Assembly (NCBI GenBank): GCA_021292105.1
Contig: CM037863.1
Coordinates: 3,860,892-3,924,891, forward strand
DNA length: 64,000 nucleotides
Reading direction: 5' to 3'
DNA from: Anadara kagoshimensis
Taxonomy: Eukaryota; Mollusca; Bivalvia; Arcoida; Arcidae
In this document: positions 57,720-64,000 of the stretch, one piece after another
Position numbering within the stretch: position 1 is the stretch's first letter
Layout of the letters: every line of letters starts with the position of its first letter
Position numbers and translations under genes: made by a program
Notes under the pieces: model-generated
Seen by the model: the letters and a program-made list of their open reading frames with translations, nothing else
What the model was told of the DNA's origin: nothing
The model's database searches: none

Positions 57720-57901
57720 TACAGTACAACCTGCTTTAAAGACCACTTGTATATAAGGGCCACCTGCTTATAAAGGCCAATATAATTATATCCAAATTGT
57801 TATTCTTTCATATTATTTGAACCTGTATATAGAGGCCATCTGCCCATGAAGGCCACTTTTACTGGTTCCCTTTGGTGGCCTTTATAGACAAATTTGACAT
57901 T
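57720..57901. mobile_element. Tc1/mariner-like MITE (CAGT ends), copy 2
   Basis: tacagtacaacctgcttta on the left, ggcctttatagacaaattt on the right, and internal aaggccact blocks in both orientations match the element at 19643-19820. An (ATT)n run follows. Confidence 0.7.
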
Positions 57902-58156
57902 ATTATTATTATTATTATTATAAATAAAAATTATAATTATTATATTTTAGCCTATTATGATGCTGTAGAAGTCCAGATATCACGAGGGAATAGAAGCCAG
58001 TAAAATCAATTTGTTGTAATCACAATAGTCATCAGATCCGATTCAGTCCAATTCCCAGGTGTATTTTATGTAATACTGGTAACGAGCTACTACTTCTGCC
58101 AATAAACAGACCATAATATAAATTACAACAATTGTTACCCAAAAGTCCCATAAAAT

Positions 58157-59160
58157 GAGACACGAGTTCTAACAAAGTAGAACACAGATACTTACAAAGT
58201 GAAGCAATGGTTTAAACAAAGTAAAGCACGAGTTTAAACAAACAGAAACACGATTGAGACAAAGTGAAGTGTGAGTTTAAACAAAGTGTGAGCCACGGAT
58301 TGAAACAAAGTGAAGCTTAGGTGGATACAAAGTGAAGTTGAAACAAAGTGAGGACGGATTAAAACAAAGTGAAGCGTGGGTTTAAACAAAGTTTGAAGTG
58401 CGGGTTTAAACTAAGTGAAGCAAGGATTGAAACAAAGTGAAGCGCGAATTAAAACAAAGTGAGGACGAATTGAGACAAAGTGAAGCGCGGGTTGAAACAA
58501 CGCGAAGCGGGAATTTAAACAAAGTGGGTACGGATTGAAACAAAGTGAAGCGCGGGTTTAAACAACGTGTGAGCTACGGATTGAAACAAAATGAAGCGCG
58601 GGTTTAAACAACGTGTGAGCTACGGATTGAAACAAAATGAAGCGCGGGTTTAAACAACGTGTGAGCTACGGATTGAAACAAAATGAAGCGCGGGTTTAAA
58701 CAACGTGTGAGCTACGGATTGAAACAAAGTAAAGCGCGGGTTTAAAAAAAGTAAAGCACTCGTTTAAACAACGTGTGAGGTACTGGTTTAAACAAAGTGA
58801 AGCACGAGTTTAAACAAAGTGAAGCACGAATTGAAATAAAGTAAAACACGGATTGATACAAAGTGTGCAGCATGAATTGAAACAAAGTGAAGCGCAGATG
58901 TAAACTCAGTGTGAAGCATTGGTTAAAAAAAGTGAAGCACGGATTGAAACAAAGTGAATCACGGATTAGAGCAAATTGAAGCGCGGATTGAAACAAAGTG
59001 AATCGCGGGTTTAAACAAAGTGTGAAGCACGGATTAAACGAAGTGAAGCACGGATTTAGACAAAGTAATGCGCTCGTTTAAACAGAGTAAAGCGCTCGTT
59101 TAATCAAAGTTAAACACAATGTGAAACATTGGTTTAAATACAGTGAATCCCTGATTCAAA
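58157..59160. repeat. 22-bp-class minisatellite upstream of the Kv gene
   Basis: About 45 units of 20-25 bp alternate between gtgaagcgcgggtttaaacaaa and gtgaagcacggattgaaacaaa types, with single-base and length variants. A 46-bp two-unit block (containing aacgtgtgagctacgg) is amplified four times at about 58555-58740. The array ends about 60 bp before the Kv start codon. Minus-strand open frames rich in Phe and Leu are repeat artefacts. Confidence 0.95.
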
Positions 59161-59222
59161 AACGTGTTAGCAACATTTGACGAATGTAGAGATTATCCAA
59201 TATAAACACAGAACCACAGGAA

Positions 59223-61496
59223 ATGGATATAATTACCATCAATGTCGGAGGGACGCTTTTTGAGATTCCAAAAACGAGTTTACAACAATTTCCTGATACT
59301 CGTCTGGGTAAGCTTTCAATGAACGATGTTGAACTTGAATCGGAAAAGAAAAGTTTATTCTTCAATAAAAATCCTGAGAATTTCAATTTTATATTGGATT
59401 ATTATCGTGATGAAGGTGAGTTGCATTTACCAAAAAACATGTGTGGAGGCAAATTGAAGAAAGAGTTGGAATTTTGGGAATTACCACTGGACGTTTTGTC
59501 CGATTGTTGCTGTAAAACGTACTATGAACATGATAGAGAGAACGACCAATTTGACGAAATAAAGCAACTGTTTGCAGACAAGGGAGACGATTATGATGAC
59601 CAAGAATGCCGAGATAGTAAGTGGATGACTATTAAGAAACATGTATGGCGGTTTTTAGACCAACCTGATTCGTCTGTTCCTGCCAAGGTAAGCTTCATAG
59701 AATCTATCATGAGTATCCATGTAGCATGTGTAGGATAGGGAAATCTCACCGGTGGGGTTGAATATTTCAGTTGAAGGCGAGGCTTGCCTAGAACTAGAAA
59801 ACAAAGTTATTCTAATCTCCCAAAATAAGCATTTGAAACGCAATGAAAATTCGACCCAGGTGTCAATTTCCCGCAAGACAACATCATGTCCTCACCTGTA
59901 GGTAAAGATAAGCACTTGGAGGTGAAGATAGAAATTTCTACAACCGGTTTTTTCAAGCGGAAATCTTATCAAGAAAGAATTTTTGTTGTTCTTGTCGGCT
60001 CTTGTTCGGTTGTTTCAGTTACTTGTAATTGTAATTTATGTAGCGGGCAGACATAATATTTTGGTTTTTTTTTCAAATTCTACAGGTCTATGCGTTTTTA
60101 CCTTTCACTAAACAGTTTCTTTTGGGGCTACACACCATTCAATGTCCAAATAAAAATTCCAAAACAAAGTAAAAACAAACATACTCCGGTGCTCCGGAAG
60201 TACCTCATGTTGTGGAAAACAGCCATCTAGTCTTACAAAATGTAAATAAGACAAAATAAATATATTGAACCAGCAAAATTATTGAATTAAGATTTCCCGC
60301 AAGTAGGTAATTTGTGATTTGCACTTATGTTCAAGGGGTCATTACTTGTGGGAAAACAAGCATAATAACTCGGGTAAATAATAAACACTCCTGTCAATAC
60401 TGACGCTTTACACCAAGTTTCGGAAACTGATGCTTCATAGGTTCAAATTGCTCCAGAGAAAAAGTGACGTTAATTGATAGTTTGATAACCCCCTCTTCTT
60501 TTTTCTTTAAAAGGCAGAACATAATGAAATATATCTTAATATCAACATATCTGTCTTTATTTTCAGATCTTTTCCATCGTTTTCCTGGTCGTTGTCATCA
60601 TGTCGGTGATTATGTACGTCATGGGTTCGACTCCGGAGTTCCGCCGAAAACTTTTTACAGATGAAACGCTGTTGGCTATGCAAAACACATCAACGACACT
60701 AGAATTATTCAAAGTGCTCGATATGGAGAACCCAAAAATTAGTATGTTATACACAACGGCAATTAACCCAGTGTTAGTATACTTTGAATTTTTTTTCTTG
60801 GCATTTTTTTCGCTGGAATTTATACTACACTTTGTCTCCAGTCCATCTAAAAAACGATTTTTTCGAAACCCTCTGAATTGTTTGGATTTGTTTTTATTTG
60901 TATGTATATGGGGGATGTACATGATACTTTTCATCGGTGGTGAAATGATCATATTCTCAAACAAATACGTTGGTATAATTTTTTCTGTACTCGCCAGTGT
61001 GATGGTGTTACGCTTGTTAAGGGTTTTCCGTCACCTTATCCGTTACAGAGGAATTGGAATTTTATATTTAGCTTTAAAATCAAATTTTAAAGATATTCTT
61101 CACCTTCTATTTGGTTTTACATCAGTATGCGTTATATTTGGTACAGCGATATACTTTGCGGAATTTTCCGAACCTACAACGTTTCCAAATTTGTTTGTTT
61201 CAATATGGTGGGCAGCTATTACCATGACAACTGTAGGTTATGGAGACCATTACCCGAAATCCTTTGCAGGATGTCTTGTAGCAACTTGTTGTGCTTTGTG
61301 TGGTGTGATGTTTTTGGCTATGCCTGTTGCATTGCTGGCGTCAAACTTTGCAGAATATTTTCAACAACATCAAGATCGACATCGCTTTTTCAATAATAAA
61401 TCAGCAACGAAGGAAAACCCGATGAAGGATAATTGTTGTACCTTGTCCCTGGTTACGAACAAGGCAAACATGGACACTACACCGGAGCTAGTGTAG
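59223..61496 (+). CDS. Voltage-gated K+ channel alpha subunit (Kv2/3/4-type T1), two exons
   Basis: Exons 59223-59687 and 60567-61496 join in phase 0 to give 464 residues. Four subunits should form a plasma-membrane potassium pore. Residues 3-100 are a T1/BTB tetramerisation domain with an exact HX5CX20CC zinc motif (H68, C74, C95, C96), which marks Shab, Shaw or Shal rather than Shaker types. S1 starts at the splice junction. S2 keeps E229, F236 and E239 and S3 keeps D262, the gating-charge transfer centre. S4 has R304, R307, R310, R314 and R316, but the positions of the two outer arginines are Ala and Met. The selectivity filter is TVGYG (377-381). S6 reads P408-V-A, lacking the second proline of PXP. 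The C-terminus is short. The start ATG lies in gaaatgg, just before the T1 core. It could be a functional channel or, given S4 and S6, a modulatory subunit; which of these is inference. Confidence 0.93.
59688..60566 (+). other. Intron of the Kv gene
   Basis: Donor gccaag/gtaagc and acceptor ctttattttcag/atc are both consensus. The join places Lys155 next to the start of S1, a usual place for the T1-S1 linker to end. The 879-bp intron contains a reverse copy of the dispersed repeat related to the 49-bp minisatellite (60130-60205). Confidence 0.9.
60130..60205 (-). repeat. Dispersed repeat copy within the Kv intron
   Basis: On the minus strand it reads gagtatgtttgtttttac and actttgttttgg, like the 49-bp unit, preceded by a version of the cttccggagcaccg phrase. 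A single, non-amplified copy. Confidence 0.7.
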
Positions 61497-61634
61497 TAAT
61501 TGAGGCACAGAACGGGTTTTTTCAGTTCCCAAGAAACAAATGCTAATTTTTTGGGGGGAAGTTATGCATGTTTTGTGTGGATGTAACGGCAGAGATGGGG
61601 ATATTACATACAACTTCGACATTGTTCGACGTGA

Positions 61635-61640
61635 AATAAA
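61635..61640 (+). promoter_or_regulatory. Candidate polyadenylation signal of the Kv gene
   Basis: AATAAA lies about 140 bp after the Kv stop codon, in AT-rich sequence. It is the first clear hexamer after the coding region. Confidence 0.5.
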
Positions 61641-61730
61641 AAACGCAATATGAAAAAGAAATTTTGCACTTTCTAAAAAATAGACTTTTCAATATCGAAT
61701 ATCGGTCAGTTAGTAATATGATCAATCAAT

Positions 61731-61734
<4 letters not shown>

Positions 61735-61781
<47 letters not shown>

Positions 61782-61785
61782 TTTT
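61735..61785. repeat. (TTTA)n microsatellite
   Basis: Uninterrupted TTTA run of about 13 units, 240 bp downstream of the Kv stop codon. Confidence 0.97.
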
Positions 61786-62025
61786 TGTATGTGTTTTTAT
61801 TTGTTCATGTTGCTTCGGAAATTATCTTTTATATCCAGTATTTTGATGGTTTAAGAGTATTTTTGATAAAAACCTGTAAAAGTACATAAGGTTATACTAT
61901 AGCACATCCGAAATAAACAGGAAAGCCCCAGTTATGAAACATATCTATTATAAGGTTGTTGAACTGATATTGTGAAATATTGTACCGACATATTGCCTCG
62001 ACTCGACATTTGATTCGGGAACAAA

Positions 62026-62062
62026 GTTAGCGTGCAAATATCGATATTTATTGCACGCTAAC
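62026..62062. repeat. Palindrome GTTAGCGTGCAA / TTGCACGCTAAC
   Basis: A 12-bp perfect stem (gttagcgtgcaa with ttgcacgctaac) around atatcgatattta, itself largely palindromic, so nearly all 37 bp can pair. Function unknown. Confidence 0.9.
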
Positions 62063-62575
<513 letters not shown>

Positions 62576-62847
62576 TTCAGAAATAGTTTCTTCTACAAGT
62601 TTGTATTATTCATTCTGTTAGATATACAGTAACCATGGTACCTATTTGAAAATCTGGCATAATTTATCTTAAAATATTTTTGGTTGATATTAATACATGT
62701 ATCAATATATAATTTTTAATTTGCTTGTAAAAATGGAAAATTACATTGTAATCGGATTGGATTAAAACTTCTTAACACAATATAGTGGACTAATGACTTT
62801 TATTGGCGGCATAATTTTTGGCCTCACAATACTTTAATAAATAAAAA

Positions 62848-62980
62848 AGAAACATACTATTCATGTCCGAATTAAAATCCAGAAAAAAGAGTAAAAAAAA
62901 ACTTTGAAAATGACAAATTAGATGAATTTTAACCAGGTAAGTGAGGCCGGCTGCTCCGGAAGGGTAAGCAACTAAATTTA
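62848..62980 (-). repeat. Dispersed repeat copy with CTTCCGGAGCA
   Basis: On the minus strand the order is acccttccggagcagccgg, a variable spacer, then ttctggattttaattcgg and catgaatagtatgttt, the same order as 53325-53470. A single copy of the 49-bp-like part. It lies immediately beside the SINE at 62990. Confidence 0.7.
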
Positions 62981-62989
62981 TACACTTTT

Positions 62990-63283
62990 CTCGTAGGTTC
63001 GAACTCCGCCCGGGTCTGACCCAAGAGTTGAAAGCGAGTAGTGGCTTTTTTTTCGCCAAGCACTCGGCATTACGAAATGAAAGTCACTGTTATTTCGTAT
63101 AGGAACTTCAAATAAACGATTTCCTGTGTCACAGTAAACATTGCGCGATAAAGAACCCTGATGTATAATACTAGTACCATCAGCGCCATGCACAGGAAAA
63201 AATTTCTACACCTTCGCCAATAGCTTTCGACGTCTCGATATAAGTGAAATTTCTTGACTAGGACTCAAGAATACAACTCAACT
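62990..63283 (+). repeat. tRNA-derived SINE, 5' truncated
   Basis: Begins within the tRNA part at the B box (gtaggttcgaactcc) and continues gggtctgacccaag, gccaagcactcggcat, gtgtcacagt, gataaagaaccctg, ccatcagcgccatgcac and atataagtgaaatttc, ending near ttgactaggactc. Same family as 31085-31440. Confidence 0.85.
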
Positions 63284-63738
63284 CATTAATAAGGTCATAT
63301 ACACAATAAGACAATGAGGCCAGGATGTACAGGTTATCCTTCTAAGAAATAACGCACATTAAAACAGGAAAACACAGCATTATTGATGACGTATCGAGTT
63401 AAGAGTGGGCGAAATGATTTTTCTAATTCAGTGAATATTGTTTCACTTTTCTTTTACGATTCGGCAAAATTAATAACGTTGTACATTGAAACTTATAACA
63501 CTTTAAGTAAATCTAGCCATTTCATTGGATAAAAGCTATGTATCAATCTGTACTGTCATATATCATTTATAATGTCACATACAATGCACGTCTGCGCGTG
63601 ATCCTGTGTCAGTATATTCTTCCTTGACGGTTATCTGCATCCTGTCAGCGCTTTGATCGAAACATGTTATCAGTTGCGTTTGTGCAAGCGTGTTGTTGTT
63701 ACTGGAATAATGATTTACATTCGCGAAACGACGTATGC
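63284..63738. other. Intergenic stretch
   Basis: No supported gene. Confidence 0.35.
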
Positions 63739-63764
63739 AACAACAACAACAACAACAACAACAA
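63739..63764. repeat. (CAA)n microsatellite
   Basis: CAA run of about eight units. Confidence 0.95.
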
Positions 63765-63847
63765 ATGAAATCGAACAATGTTTGCCGATGTTGACAACAA
63801 ATGACTTTCGAACTTGTAAGAGTATAAATCAAACTCTACATTAACCT

Positions 63848-64000
63848 AATGAACTAGCAAGCGGTATGTCGATACTTTTTGGCAATATTGCCACCTTTAT
63901 GTATATAATGAACTAGCAAGCGATATATCAATACTTTCTGGCAATATTGCCACCGTTATGTATATAATGAACTAGCAAGCGGTATGTCGATACTTTCTGG
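63848..64000. repeat. 59-bp tandem repeat running off the window
   Basis: Units start aatgaactagcaagcg at 63848, 63907 and 63966; the body includes ctggcaatattgccacc. The third unit is cut by the window edge, so array size is unknown. Confidence 0.93.

Overview
The window is animal (metazoan) nuclear DNA, most likely from a bivalve or other lophotrochozoan mollusc. The reasons are two animal receptor/channel genes (one with a consensus GT-AG intron), abundant microsatellites, tRNA-headed SINEs whose body and 3' end (gataaagaaccctg, ctgggacgttaaac) resemble molluscan SINEs as I remember them, and a dispersed repeat carrying cttccggagcacctg, which I associate with bivalve genomes. The species is not determined. 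The sequence is AT-rich and gene-poor, and it contains one 1,000-N scaffold gap.

Layout. 1-8465: intergenic, with SINE fragments, (CT)n/(TTTA)n arrays and a CCTTAAAG foldback. 8466-12170: a long (ATG)n-rich tract split by a 2.5-kb terminal-inverted-repeat element with an 8-bp target duplication. 12665-13664: gap. 13665-19650: a 28-residue-periodic minisatellite, an apparently intronless class A GPCR (15631-16932) with MITE copies on both sides, and a possible orphan exon. 19892-28183: an 8.3-kb satellite of about 162 copies of a 51-bp unit. 28184-32474: nested small inverted-repeat elements and SINEs. 32475-42625: three nearly identical 3.39-kb tandem units, each with large foldbacks. 42626-52800: foldbacks, then head-to-tail copies of another dispersed repeat, one of them interrupted by a 5'-truncated LINE and a pogo-like element. 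52980-57165: a 49-bp minisatellite and a decayed CR1/Jockey-like LINE. 57500-59160: MITEs and a minisatellite that runs up to a two-exon Kv potassium-channel gene (59223-61496). 61640-64000: microsatellites, a SINE and the start of a 59-bp tandem repeat.

Only two host genes are well supported: the GPCR and the Kv channel. Both are membrane signalling proteins with unusual residues at family-defining positions. Nothing shows that they work together. Most other open frames are products of tandem repeats whose period is divisible by three, or lie inside mobile elements.

Best candidates for something undescribed: the 51-bp satellite, whose every unit carries a near-match to the CTCF core; the 2.5-kb element whose long inverted repeats contain decayed copies of their own terminus; a 38-bp perfect-hairpin insertion with a 6-bp target duplication; and the Kv subunit, which lacks the two outer S4 arginines and the second proline of PXP.
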